This document shows positions 46,731 to 57,689 of a stretch of DNA of 64,000 bases, one piece after another. Origin of the DNA: Lolium rigidum (Eukaryota; Streptophyta; Magnoliopsida; Poales; Poaceae); contig NC_061514.1 in assembly GCF_022539505.1 (NCBI RefSeq), forward strand, positions 333,543,090-333,607,089. The letters are read 5' to 3'. Each line of letters begins with the position of its first letter. Within the stretch, counting starts at the first letter, position 1. The translations under genes and the position numbers were made by a program. The notes beneath the pieces are model-generated. The model ran no database searches. It was given only the letters and a program-made list of their open reading frames with translations, and was not told the origin of the DNA.

Positions 46731-49680
46731 ACATATGAAGCATACACATGTACGAAACATCGGGAAACAAAATCATCGATCGGCGAGTACGTACTTTTGA
46801 TTTCAAAAACGGTACACACTTTGTTATATGTGGAAATAAACATTAAAATATCTAAACATACGGAACACCATCTTACAAAAACTGATGCACAATATGAATG
46901 TTATGAATTCGGGAATACGAGAGAAATGGGAAGTACGGACGAAGAAACAAGTGCCTCAAAGGAAACAAATCAAAAAGAAGCTTATTCATCATCGCGAAAC
47001 ACGGCACGGGAGAATCAAACTCGCCCTCGGAGGAACAAGCTACCAAACAAGAAACAAAAGAAGAGCTGAAGGATGATGATCGAGAAATAAATCCACATCC
47101 TCCAACAAAGATGGAAGAGGAAATGGACAAGATGTTCGGCACGAGATGACTACCCGGCGAGTTGAAGAGATTATCGGTGCAGCTATACCAAAGGAAGGTG
47201 CCCGTTTCAAAACAAGAGACGATGCATTCTATAGTTACGCTACGTATGCAAGAAAGGAAGGATTTGCGGTGAAGAAGTTCAGCGGCAAGAGATCGGGAAA
47301 AAACGGAGAAATTTACACGCAAACGTTTGCATGTAACAAGGAAGGATGCACAAACACGGATGCCGAACCATCGTCGCACGGGAGAACAAACATACTGCGA
47401 AGGCTGGCTGTAAAGCACGAGATAATTGTAAGAGAATTTGATGGATACTTGGTACATCAAGAAGGTTCACTTAGAACACAACCACCCGCTGGAACCAACG
47501 AGACTATCTCATTAGGTTTGCACCTTGTCACAAAAGGATGAGTCGATCTCGACGGGAGATTAATTCATCTACTACGGATGGGACGTACGCCACCAAGGAA
47601 GATGATGTTAATCTTCCGGTCGATCGGAGGGAAATTCCGTGGAATACCCTTCGATGCTGTTGATCTAAGCAACATAAAGAGTAAACAACAACAAATAGAG
47701 AAGGACCATGACATCCAGAAGTGCCTGGAACGCTTCAAGACACTCCAAAAAACAGTACCTGGCTTCTATCATGCCATGGAAATAGACAGCGAAAAAAGAG
47801 TTCGGAGCCTGTTTTGGATGGACGCAATGTGCGTAATGAACTACAAGCTGTTCGGTGACTACATATCTTTCGACACAACTTTCAGCACAAATAAGTATGG
47901 CTTACCATTTGTTCCTAGAGTTGGGGTGAACAATCACGGCTCCACGATCTTGTTTGCCGTTGCTCTACTAAAGGATCAAACAACGAGATACATTTATATG
48001 GAGTGCTTGGAAACATTTGTTCGAGGCCATGGGTGGAAAAGAACCAAAGACAATAATAACAGAGACCGAGGACAAGGCAATGAAGAAAGCAATAAAAACG
48101 AGTTCTAAAGTCCACAACACACAGGAACTGCTACTACCACATCGTGACCAAGATGAGCCAGAAAGAGAGCACCTTCTTTGCAAAAAACACAGGACTGTCG
48201 GAAATGCTAATGTACATTGCAAAGAACGCATTCACACCAGCTGAGTTCGAAATGGGATGGAATAAAGTGATAGAGGATTACAATGCTAGCGGAGAAGAAC
48301 ACCTAAGCAAGTTATTCAGGATAAGACACGAGGTGGGTACCGGCATACTTCATGGATAAATTTTACCCATTCTCATCAAGCACGGGGAAGGAGCGAGAGC
48401 ACAAATAACATGTGGAAATGCTATAGCCAGCACACGAGACACGATAACAATGTTCCTTGAACAATATGAGGTCATACAAGACAAGTGCTTATACTGCACT
48501 GGACAAGAAGAAGCTCACATCAACACTGAAAACAGACAAAATTAGTAACAAGACATCCGTTTGAGAAGCAAGCTCTTGAACAATTCACAAATGACATATT
48601 CGAGAAGTTCCAAATTGAGATCACAAACAACACGGCATTCAAGGTAGATGGATCACTTGAACACTGGTCGCCACTGCGGCTGAAAAGAATAGTGAAATTC
48701 TACAACCACATGGAATTCAAAAGGGAGTTGTTTGACGTCACATTTGACGATGAAAAAAAAAACTTCATGTGTTCCTGCAAAAAGATGCGAGAGGGATGGT
48801 ATACATTGCTGCCATGTAATAAAAGCAATGGTTCACATGGAGATCAATGATTTGCCGAGAGAGTTTTGTGATTAAAAGATGGAGAAAAGACATAGACATG
48901 GAACTCGCAACATTAGGAAATGTCGCGAGATGCTTCTTGCGGAGACGAAACACTAAAGTTTGCCGGTGTGATGAGCCATATGGCAGAACTTTGCAACAAA
49001 GCGTGCCCAAATGACAAAGCATACAATGTCATGATTCAGTGTATGCGTGATATGGAAACAAAAGTGCTGGCAGCAATGAGAGAAGATGAAGGAGCTAAAA
49101 AACTTCACGACGAAGAAACAGGTAGCAACGAAACATTGCGTGACCCACCAATGTCCGACAGAAGAGGAACAAAAAGAGGGGACAGAATGATGCCAGGTTC
49201 GGAAAAAGACGAGAAAACTAGACAAATAAAATGCGGATACTGCAAGAAATCAGGTCACAACAAAACGGGATGTGGAGAGCTGAAAGCAAAAATTGCAGCG
49301 AGAGGCGGCACGAGCGGCGGCACAAGCGACGGCGAGCAGCGAAGCAGCGACATCACGGGAAAGATATACAAGCAATACAGCACGAGAATCAATCAAGCAA
49401 CGAGACACACAAATAACGATAGTAACACAACGAGAGAGAACAACACAACCAGGAAACACTTACGGTATGTACTACCACAACGGAAGAATAAGATGCGACT
49501 TGGAATATCTAGTATTTGGTACAAAAAACACAATAACAAGGTAAGTGTGCCCATGAAGTTTCTTTGTCAGTGATGAAAACCTACTGATGCAAATAATCTG
49601 CTTTTCCCTACAAATTAACATAAATTTAAAATATATTTATTTGCAGACGTCGACGATGAACAAAGGATATCAAAAGGAGA
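46731..49680 (+). pseudogene. FAR1-type Mutator-like transposase (frameshifted in this sequence)
   Basis: Domain order on the plus strand: a charged acidic linker (46731-47090); FAR1 DNA-binding domain (47140-47520; GARFKTRDDAFYSYATYARKEG, FACNKEGC, RRLAVKHEI); MULE transposase core (47650-48350; FWMDAMCVMNYKLFGDYISFDTTF with the first acidic residue, VRVGVNNHG-like segment, FVEAMGGKEPKTIIT, CYYHIVTKMSQKE, PAEFEMGWN); SWIM zinc finger (CSCKKM near 48769, HCCHVIKAM near 48805); and a CCHC zinc knuckle CGYCKKSGHNKTGC (49232-49273). A last short exon follows an intron at about 49575-49646. Frames break near 47150, 47545, 48025-48060, 48110 and 48795. Several breaks read CGAG where the family needs CAG (48022 and 48067), so the gene may be intact in the real genome. 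It would bind the element's ends and catalyse excision and insertion. Confidence 0.85.
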
Positions 49681-51287
49681 GCAACAAAAGTAGGAATCAC
49701 TCAAGGAGGAAGCCACATGAATATTTAGAATATACGATACAGACAATGGAATGAATATGTAATGTTATTATGTACTTCATTTCCTTATTTTGTACAATCA
49801 AGTTCACTTCATTGACTTCCTTTGGACGAAAAAAGGATAACCATTGTAAAACAGTTCTTACTTTCGAATTCTTCAATGCGTTGCGAACGAAACTTGCCAA
49901 ATAATCAGGAGAATCATAAGTGAGCATCATTTCGGCGAAGAACTGTCGAAAACTTTCGATGTCAGCCTGAAAAACACGAAACAACACAATGGTTAATGAT
50001 CTTCAACAAGAATGCACAAGCTCCAAACGAAAAAGTACACAACGACTAGACAAAAAGATGCACAAGTACTAAAAACAACCATTGACATGTACTATTTATA
50101 CAGCGAACAAGTACTAAAAAACTGCGTTAAATACTATTGAATAAAACTTTGTACACAACACATTACCTACCTTGAATACATACGGGTAAAAATTAGCCTT
50201 GAATATCCAAATAAACCTCATTGCATAGATACCACGGTCACGCCTCGCGCTTGTCCTAATGGTCAAAAAGAAAGAAACAATTAAATCCAAACACGATAAA
50301 CAAAATAAAATCATAGTTCACATTAAGGAAAGATGATTACTCACGAACAAGAAGGGTGCCACAAACTTTTATCTTGAACGATGAGATATTTAATCTCTCG
50401 ACACCATGAAGATAACTGTAAAGTTTCTTAAATGATTTGCACTTTGAAAGAATAAAAAATAAAAGTTATTGTTGTCATGTGTAAATAATTATTTAATTAG
50501 CTAGATTACAACGAAAACCATACAATTCTTTGAGTAGAAGCCATCGAGCTTCGATCAACTCCGACGAGCTAGACACTCTAAATTTCACGAAATGGAAGTC
50601 GACAAAGATAACCCACCAATGGCTGTAATCGCAACAAGTAATGTAGACCTATTTGAAATTAAACAATCACACGAGAAATAAGAAAGCATCCACGATACTT
50701 GTAGTAGAAAAAATATAAGCGCCAAACAAAACATGACAAACATGCCTCTTCCCTATCCAAACTATAGTACTTCGGATCATGTTCACCAAAGCTTGCAGCA
50801 AGATGAATAGGATCAGCCTCATCCACATCAAGAATATCTTGGAAAAAACAACAAGAAGATGTTTAAAAAACTAAATGCTAAAATCATTTAGTTAAAAAAT
50901 AAATAAATCTAAAACATATACACATGACGTACCGCCAAAGAGCTCGGAATAAATAAGAAATCAAGACCATCATCAACGCACTTAAGAAAAACATCCATAA
51001 CGAAGGATCCATGAAACCACCACCCTTCATAGCAAGGTAGAAACTATGCCAGCTGACAGACTTACCACCAACTTCAAGTATTTTCTCGGAACTGCAATTG
51101 TTAAAAACAACAAGAATAAACATCCGTATATACAAAAATAGATGAAAAATAGATGGAAAATTGAATTCCAATGGTTACCCTTCAATGTAATTCCTAGGAG
51201 CCTCAAGTACATCGAGCAAACAACATTCTATGCAAAGCGATTCTGAGGACTTCCTCCTCCCCGGATAGCTCCTTAAGCTCAAGACAA

Positions 51288-51520
51288 TCATCGGAATCGC
51301 CGTACTGCATAGGAATCATACTCCTGAGCCACGAGAACTACCTCCAACAACATTTTCGGTTTCGAGGCTCCTTTCCCTTGCATGTACATGGCCCCGAACG
51401 CTCAAGACAACAATCCTCAAGACAATAATCGGAATCGATGTACTGCATTGCCATCACCCTTACGTGCCCGCAGAACTACCTCCAACAACATTTTCGGTTT
51501 CGGGCTCCTTTCTCTTGCAA
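51288..51520. repeat. Tandem duplication, period 138 bp, two copies
   Basis: AGAACTACCTCCAACAACAT followed by TTTTCGGTTTCG occurs at 51334 and 51472, with similar flanks on both sides (GTACTGCAT; CTTGCA..ACATGG). Located in the 5' half of protease gene B. Confidence 0.85.
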
Positions 51521-52141
51521 GCACATGGCTGCTTCTTCAACTCAATTGACAAAAGAGAAACCATATCACGCATCGATCGGCAAGACCACGTCCCGTTCTT
51601 ATCATCGACGAAATGAAGATAGTCTTCCACATTTCTTTCAGCTTAGAACGTAACTGTAAATAAAAAACACAATTAAGAATGCAATTTACAATAACACAAT
51701 AATTAAAAATCAAAAGACATAATAAAAAACCTTACATCATTATGCATTTCACCAGGAAACATATCTGAGATGTGACGATCGACTGCTTCACGAAGATGGT
51801 CGGGAATACCGAACGAGAGTGAAAACCTGGATCTGCCATCTTTTCCAACTCTGAACAAGCACTTGGAGAACACTAAAATTAGTTCGGGTACAATGTGTGC
51901 GGCTTATCACTTTCGAAACTAGAAAAAACGAGGACAACAAAAAAAGATTACAACAGAAACCACCTTTGTCGTCGCAATTGCATATCTTCACTACACGTCT
52001 AAAACGATACGCGCCTTTGGCGCAAATACATCGACAACCAAACAAGGAAACCAAAAGAAAGCAACATAATTTACACGCATGCACTGGCGAAGACGTGTAA
52101 CAGAACAGCACCTTTGCTGCCGCTAAACTCTACAACAAATA

Positions 52142-52370
52142 GGTGCACAAGTACAAGAGATATAGATGCACAATTACAAGAGATATACGTGCACAAGTAC
52201 AACAGATATACGTGCACAAGTACAAGAGATATAGGTGCACAAGTACAACAGATATACGTGCACAAGTACAACAGATATACGTGCACAAGTACAAGAGATA
52301 TAGGTGCACAAGTACAACAGATATACGTGCACAAGTACAAGAGATATACGTGCACAAGTACGATAGACTA
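52142..52370. repeat. 23-bp minisatellite, about 10 copies
   Basis: Unit CGTGCACAAGTACAAGAGATATA with variants, starts spaced exactly 23 bp (for example 52188, 52211, 52234, 52257). All frames on both strands stay open through it because the unit has few stops; this is not evidence for a protein. A degenerate continuation with CAAGTAC every 22-27 bp runs to about 52490. Confidence 0.95.
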
Positions 52371-53260
52371 AGCTACGCAAGTACGGAACAAATTGTCACA
52401 CGAGTACCAAGGTCAAACACGAACAAGTACAAGACACAAAGGACAGCAAGTACCGAGACGAAACGGGTGGACAGAAGTACAAAACTATCTTATGAACAAC
52501 CATTTGGACAAACCCTAGAAACAGTTCAGGTACGATGTGTGATAAAACTAGACCAAACAGTACAACGAGAATACACGAGATAGAAACCACAAGAACCACC
52601 GGAGTTGTCGAATCTGCATGTCAACACGACACGGGAAACTCAGCGGCTAATCCAGAGCGGGTAAATCGACAAGAAAAAAGACCAAGAAACCCTAAATAGT
52701 GAAACTCAGCAGCTCATCCAGATGCATGTAACCACGAAATGTGGAATTATACGGCTACTTTGACAAAGGCAAACCCTAACTGGTGTTACTCAGAAAGTGT
52801 ATAACCAAGAAGAGGCGGAAGAAATCGATGAAAAAAGAACGACTTTGCTGAGAGAAAATGCATCACGCATCCGCCTTCCGCATATTTTCCATTTGAAAGT
52901 GCTACCTCCCTCCCATTAATTCCCCGGAAAACTCACGGCCCGGAAATACAAAGGGAAAATACGGATTCGATCTAATCGAATCAAAGGGAAAAACCAAGAT
53001 CTTAGAAGCCCTAAGCGAGGCACAAAAACGCGACGGCGCTTACCGCTGGAAGCGGGAAAAACGTCCGCCGACGATGAGTTGCGAGAGGTTCTCGGCGGCA
53101 ACGGTGGAGAAGGGAAAATAGCGGCGCCGCCGACGAGACGACCAGCCGAAGGAACCAGAACCCACGACCAGCCCAGACGACAGAAGAATAAGGGAAAAAA
53201 CGGAGATAAAGGCAGACGCGAAACGGGTCCCTGTAAACCCGTTAAGTGAGAAGCGGACCC

Positions 53261-54071
53261 GTTACGAGAAGTGGACGGTTCGCAAAATCACCGAAAGCAA
53301 CACGTGTCGAGCGCGGAGGAAGTCCACCGGCAAATTCCGCGCCCCACGTTCAACCACGTGTCGCGCGCGGAGAAAGTCTCTTCCCTTCTCAGAGGTCGGC
53401 CTTTTTCTAGAGTTTTCGTAGAATCCATCCATCCATCCATGTCGCCGGCACGAGCGTACGTCCATCGTTCGTACATTCGCTGCGTCGGGCCGCCGGCCAT
53501 TCACTCCAACGGCCCACGGCGCCCACAGCTTCACGCTTGTCGCTGTGCGCGCCTGCGCTGGAAGGAATCAACACGATCGTACAATGCAGTGCCCTCCATC
53601 CGATGCTATTCTTTCTCGTGGCTTCGCGTGCGCGATGTTCTCAATCTGAGAAAGAAGAAGAAAAAGAAGAAGGGCCTAATAATTCCATCATTTCCGGACT
53701 TCAATTCGGTCGATGGATGGACGATCCATCCATACATCCATCGTCTCTTTCCGCCCCAGTACGGCAGTGTCAATCGTGGCACAGCGTATCATACATTGCT
53801 GTCTGATCGTGGCTTTTCAAGTTAACACTGTTACTGTACCGTGAAGATTATGATAGTTGATAGGGTTGGATATCCGAAGAAGGCCCCTCCTCTATAATGT
53901 ATGATGTGCTCCTACAGTCCTATAGTGTGTCATGCAAAAAGGATTTTTAATGTGCTTCCTAAATGTTCGTGTACCAAAGAAAAGGCTGTCGTCTTCGTGC
54001 ATCTACAGCAAGAGTTTGATGTGCAGATAAATCACACATATAGCTTGTTAGATCTGTACTATTGTCCTCGA
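53261..54071. other. Unassigned region with duplicated G-box motif
   Basis: CACGTGTCGAGCGCGGAG (53301-53318) and CACGTGTCGCGCGCGGAG (53355-53372) form a direct repeat containing G-box cores. CCAT repeats lie near 53426-53440 and 53724-53742. Open frame 53271-53825 shows no known protein. It resembles the upstream part of a stress-responsive gene whose body is absent. Confidence 0.35.
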
Positions 54072-55660
54072 AATAGGCATTCGCTCCGCTTTATAAATAA
54101 AGCGGCAACGGCCGAACCGATACAAGGTGGAGAGGAGAACCTCTTACAAAGCAGATCAAAGGATAAACAAAAAAGAACAAGGAAAACCAAAACTAGGGAC
54201 GACATAGGAACGGACCGAGTCGAGTCGGGACTCCACAACGACGCCCCCAAGAGGGTAATGACGCATTACGCCGCCGTCGTTGAGACCGCGAGGTCTAGGG
54301 TTTTCACCCGGAGCCGTACCGCGGGGAGGGTACCCACAACGACGCCCCCAAGAGGGTTACGACACCCGCGGGCATCGCCGTCGTTGGCGCCTCATCGCTG
54401 AGCTTTCGCCCGGAAGTAGCCTCCCACCACACCCGAGAACTCAGCCGCCCGCTGCCCCCTAGGAAGGTTCCCGAACCACGATCTGGGAGCTGCCACGGCC
54501 GAAGTGCCGCCAACACCAGGATCTCCCGCCGTCCGCTCCACCCCATCCTCATGGTCGAAGAGTGAGACCACCACCACCACAACGTTGCCTGCCGTAGAGC
54601 CAACCGCGCAGTCCACCTTCCAAGGCCGCCGCCCCGGCATCCCACGAACTCGAGCCCATGGCCTAGCCACAACACCACAAGGCCGGCGGATTGGACAGGG
54701 CAGGCCGACACATAGCCAGCAACCATCATGCCAACGGCAGCCAGGGGAGGGGATCCGCCCTCCGCCACGCGAGATCATGCCCAGCCGCCTGCTAGGTCTC
54801 GATCGAGTCCCATTAGTCGTGCCGCCGCGCTGCTACACCCATGTCGCCTAAGCCATCTATCTGCAGCTCCGTGCCAAGCCTAGCCAAGTCGCCCCCAACC
54901 GAACTGCAATGTGTTAGCCACATACCATGCACAGCATCACCGCGACCTCACTCCTCGCAAGACAGCCCTGGCCAAGACCGTACACCGCCGCAAAGAAGCA
55001 CCCTCGCCGCAACGCCCGGGGACACCGCCGCGCCGTTACCGACACCGCCACGCCGCCGATCGAGCCGGTCACTTTGTCGGCATCCAAGATCTCGCCTTTG
55101 AATGGCAACAAGAGCATCCCAGCAACCTTCCCGAACGAGAGAGGGGTCGGGCGCCGCGCTGCCAGGGCCGCCAGATCTGGGCCCGCCTGGCCCAGACCTA
55201 GAACAAGCAGCAGTGCAACTAGGGGGCTTGCCGGACCGAGACCCTCCTGGCCCTGGACAAGCCCCGCGGATGCCCAGATCGGAGCCCAGCGGCCCCAATC
55301 CGGGCCGCGCCGCCAGCAGGCCCCCTCCGTCGTCGCCCTCCGCTGCCGCCCATGGCCACGCGCTGCGCCGCCACCGCCTCCGGCTGGAACCGCCGCCGTC
55401 ACGCCCTGCCGCCACCGCCGGACCGAGCGCCTGAAGCCCCGAGGAGCACCGCCGCAAGCCGAGCCTGGCCCGCGCAGACCCCCTCGCTCGCGGGTGAGAG
55501 AGAACCCGCCGCCGCTAGCACCGCGCGGGCTTTGCCCGGTGGCGCTCGCCGGCGGCGGCGGGGGAGGAGGGGAGGAGGAGGGGTGGCGGCGCGGGAGGAG
55601 CTAGGGTTCGCCCCGGTCGCCTGCGGGGAGCGACACGGAGCGATACCGCTTCGGCTCGTC
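54072..55660 (-). mobile_element. GC-rich retroelement copy 1 (probably minus orientation)
   Basis: Left border has GCTTTATAAATAAAGCGGC, whose reverse complement (TTTATTTATAAAGC) is typical of the 3' end of some grass non-LTR elements. The body repeats the motif CCCCCAAGAGGGT (54244, 54346) and becomes extremely GC-rich and proline-coding at 54400-55600. It shares about 530 bp with 56077-56606. Long open frames here on both strands are GC artefacts without recognised domains. Confidence 0.5.
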
Positions 55661-55724
55661 TCTCCTCTGTTGAGCGTGTTTGAGCTGAATTTCCTCTATC
55701 TGAACTTACTGAACAATGATAATG

Positions 55725-56008
55725 TTAATTACTATCAATCAGAATCATCACCTCGTCAGCTGGTAGGTAGACTATTCTTATGGGCACCTTTTGCGGCTCA
55801 GTGCTCGACGATATGGCAGGTTAGGAATAGGTTCACTATCGGGTCCAAATTTCACAAACATTCGGCTGCCTGCATTCTTAAAACTATGATCTTTCTTCAG
55901 GTCTGGAGGAATGCAGCCAAGCCGGGCGGCATGAGCACGATCGAGCAGATCGTGGCCGAGCTAAGGTGGCTTCACGGGGCAACTGCACCACCGATACCTC
56001 ATCCTTAA
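55725..56008 (+). pseudogene. LINE C-terminal remnant
   Basis: Plus-strand frame reads GRLFLWAPFAAQCSTIWQVR then FKHSA-like, FLQVWRNAAKPGGMSTIEQI and ends PPIPHP. The WxVRNR and IFLQVWR segments resemble the end of plant LINE ORF2. No catalytic domain retained. Confidence 0.4.
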
Positions 56009-56076
56009 CGTACTACCTGGTATGCTTGTAATAGGCTAGCCCTTTTGCCCGAATGTCGACTTTGAAATAGACTTTG

Positions 56077-56606
56077 GTCCCGTTTTATAAATAAAGTCGT
56101 AGTAGTCGAACCGATACAAGATGGAGAGAAAAACCTATTTACAAAGCAGATCAAAGAAAAGATAAAAAGAGCACATAAACGCAAGCTTGCCACCGAGGAC
56201 ATTGTCACGAAACCGACTCGAGTCGGGACTCCACGGACACGCCTCCAAGAGGGTAACGACGCACTGCGCCGCCATCATTGAGACCGCGAGGTCTAGGGTT
56301 TTCACCCGGAGATGTACCGCGGTGCGGATACCCAGAACGACGCCCCCAAGAGGGTTATGATACCCGCGGGCAGTGCCGCCGTTGGCGTTGAGCTTCCACC
56401 CGGAAGCATCCGCACACCACGTCTGAGAACTCAGCCGTCCACTGTTCCCATGTTAGGCTTCCGAAACACGATCTGAGATTTGCCAAAGCCGAAAGCGTCG
56501 CCAACACCAAGATCCCCCACCGTTCGCTCCTCGCCAACCCCATGACCCAAGAACCAGATCACCACCACCACAACGTTGCCCGCCATAGAACCATCCGTGC
56601 AGTCTG
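56077..56606 (-). mobile_element. GC-rich retroelement copy 2, truncated
   Basis: Matches 54072-54620 from TTTATAAATAAAG through the CCCCCAAGAGGGT repeats to CACCACCACAACGTTGCC, then stops abruptly. If the element is read on the minus strand this is a 5' truncation, as expected for LINE-like retrotransposition. No target duplication identified. Confidence 0.55.
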
Positions 56607-56744
56607 AATGTTGATACTTCTTAACAGTCACAAACTCATGATGGTTTGATAATTATGTTTAGTTGATATACTTGGCTTGTAAAACTCATAACATGCATAT
56701 GATACATTGTCCCAAACAAAAAACCATAATTATGTGTCATCTGA

Positions 56745-56930
56745 TCTATGAAGTTGCAGGGTAAGATTTGTAATATCGGGTTAGAATCTGGTAGGAATTA
56801 TCTCAGCTGAACAACAAGAACAGACAGCCGACACGAGTCAAAAGAGAGTTCGCTAGTTGTCGATTCCCCTTTGATTTGAAGCAGCCGCGGAGTTGGAATT
56901 CCTCCCGTTGAAGTCAGCACCATATTTCAG
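56745..56930 (+). pseudogene. Relic 5' end of a second O-glucosyltransferase gene
   Basis: Aligns with the leader and first codons of the gene at 60756: GTTGCAGGG, AATCTGGTAGGAATT, CTGAACAA, and then the start-codon context, where ATGGAATCCC (60756) reads TTGGAATTCC (56893). Homology ends a few codons later. No coding body remains. Confidence 0.6.
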
Positions 56931-56984
56931 CAACTTATTTTTTTATTTTGGAGCAAAATTTGGCCTCGGATTTTGTCTCATATC

Positions 56985-57685
56985 CCTACTCACCATATTT
57001 ATTGTAGTTTATGTTGAACTCTAGTTGTCTTTTTCATAAAATATTATAGCTCATGAGTTAATATGACAAATTGTGGGAAGTTTCTCTCCTATGATTCGTT
57101 GAAGAGCTACGATATATTGTAGATTTACAAAAAAAAAGTGGCGACATAAGTTTCTTAGGCTTGTCCACCCTCCTTACAGTTCTGTAGAATGTGTCTTAGA
57201 GGAATGACAAAAACAAGTTGTGGAGCCTTGAAGCTGAATATCCCAAGCATGGTGCTTAGTACTAACCTAATCATGAATTCAAGTTTCACGATGACACCCT
57301 GAAGAAGAGTTGATCACTAATCTAACATCATGGCGTTGTTACTTTGCGCAATACTCTAGGCTAGAGCAATTAGAAATCCAGATGCTTCCAATTCCTATTA
57401 TGTATGTGGTTTGCAATGGCATTAAGAAAATAGTTCTAACGAGGTGCGAAAATTATGGAAATTCCATACATGGTGTATGTTTATATGAAGCTAGCACCGA
57501 CTAAGCTTCACTATGTCAAGCCTCGGTAAGAAGATGGCTTCATTGAGAATTATGAGCATGTTCCATCTCTCTTGTCACGCTTAAATAAGAACAATATCAC
57601 ATTGGTGGTTGATACAGTGTGGCACAACAACCAAATGCTTTTGTGTACTTCAATGTTGCCATAAATAGCACATGTGTGTTCATGT
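56985..57685. repeat. Duplicated upstream region, copy 1
   Basis: Matches 59126-60065 in order and orientation (for example GTTTATGTTGAACTCTAGTTG, TAGAGTGTGTCTTAG, ATCATGAATTCAAGTT, GTGGCACAACAACCA), with many substitutions and an additional 200 bp in copy 2. Non-coding. Confidence 0.8.
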
Positions 57686-57689
57686 ATGT

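Larger units (their letters stand above)
49697..53101 (-). pseudogene. ULP1-like (C48) protease gene B of the Mutator-like element
   Basis: Multi-exon, minus strand. The first exon candidate at 53101-53042 (PPRTSRNSSSADVFPASSG) ends at GTAAGCG; its first codon reads TTG, so the start is unresolved. Later exons: DDCLELKELSGEEE near 51290, EKILEVGGKSVSWHSFYLAMKG near 51060, FVMDVF-like and DILDVDEADPIHLAASFGEH near 50840-50780. The histidine motif SHWWVIFVDFH is at about 50624-50592 and FRV follows. GIYAMRFIWIF is near 50225, where the family expects DCG and this copy reads DRG. A C-terminal exon SFRQFFAEMMLTYDSPDYL follows at 49980-49697. HWW plus GIYAMRF identify a ULP1-type cysteine protease fold. 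It converges tail-to-tail on the transposase gene. Apparent loss of the catalytic Cys may be a sequence error (CTG to CCG). Confidence 0.65.
37049..53260. mobile_element. Large Mutator-like element (boundaries uncertain)
   Basis: Inferred as one unit: a subterminal tandem array on the left, a FAR1-type transposase gene (plus) flanked by two minus-strand ULP1-like protease genes, and a second minisatellite near the right side. Both terminal regions are rich in the core AAGTAC/GAGTAC. The left end is hidden in the gap, and I could not identify the right terminal inverted repeat or target duplication near 52600-53260. MULEs carrying ULP1-like genes (Kaonashi type) are known from rice and Arabidopsis. 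Confidence 0.55.

Noticed and set aside
52142..52370. CRISPR-like array
   Set aside because: Repeats are directly adjacent with no spacers, in a plant nuclear sequence.
52071..52583. Long open frames with repetitive CTYI/KYKRY peptides on both strands
   Set aside because: They are the 23-bp minisatellite read in several frames; 23 is not a multiple of 3, so each frame cycles and none contains a stop. No start context or homologue.
54841..56008. Proline/alanine/arginine-rich open frames up to 225 codons
   Set aside because: Extreme GC content keeps all frames open; no domain, and the region is duplicated repeat DNA.
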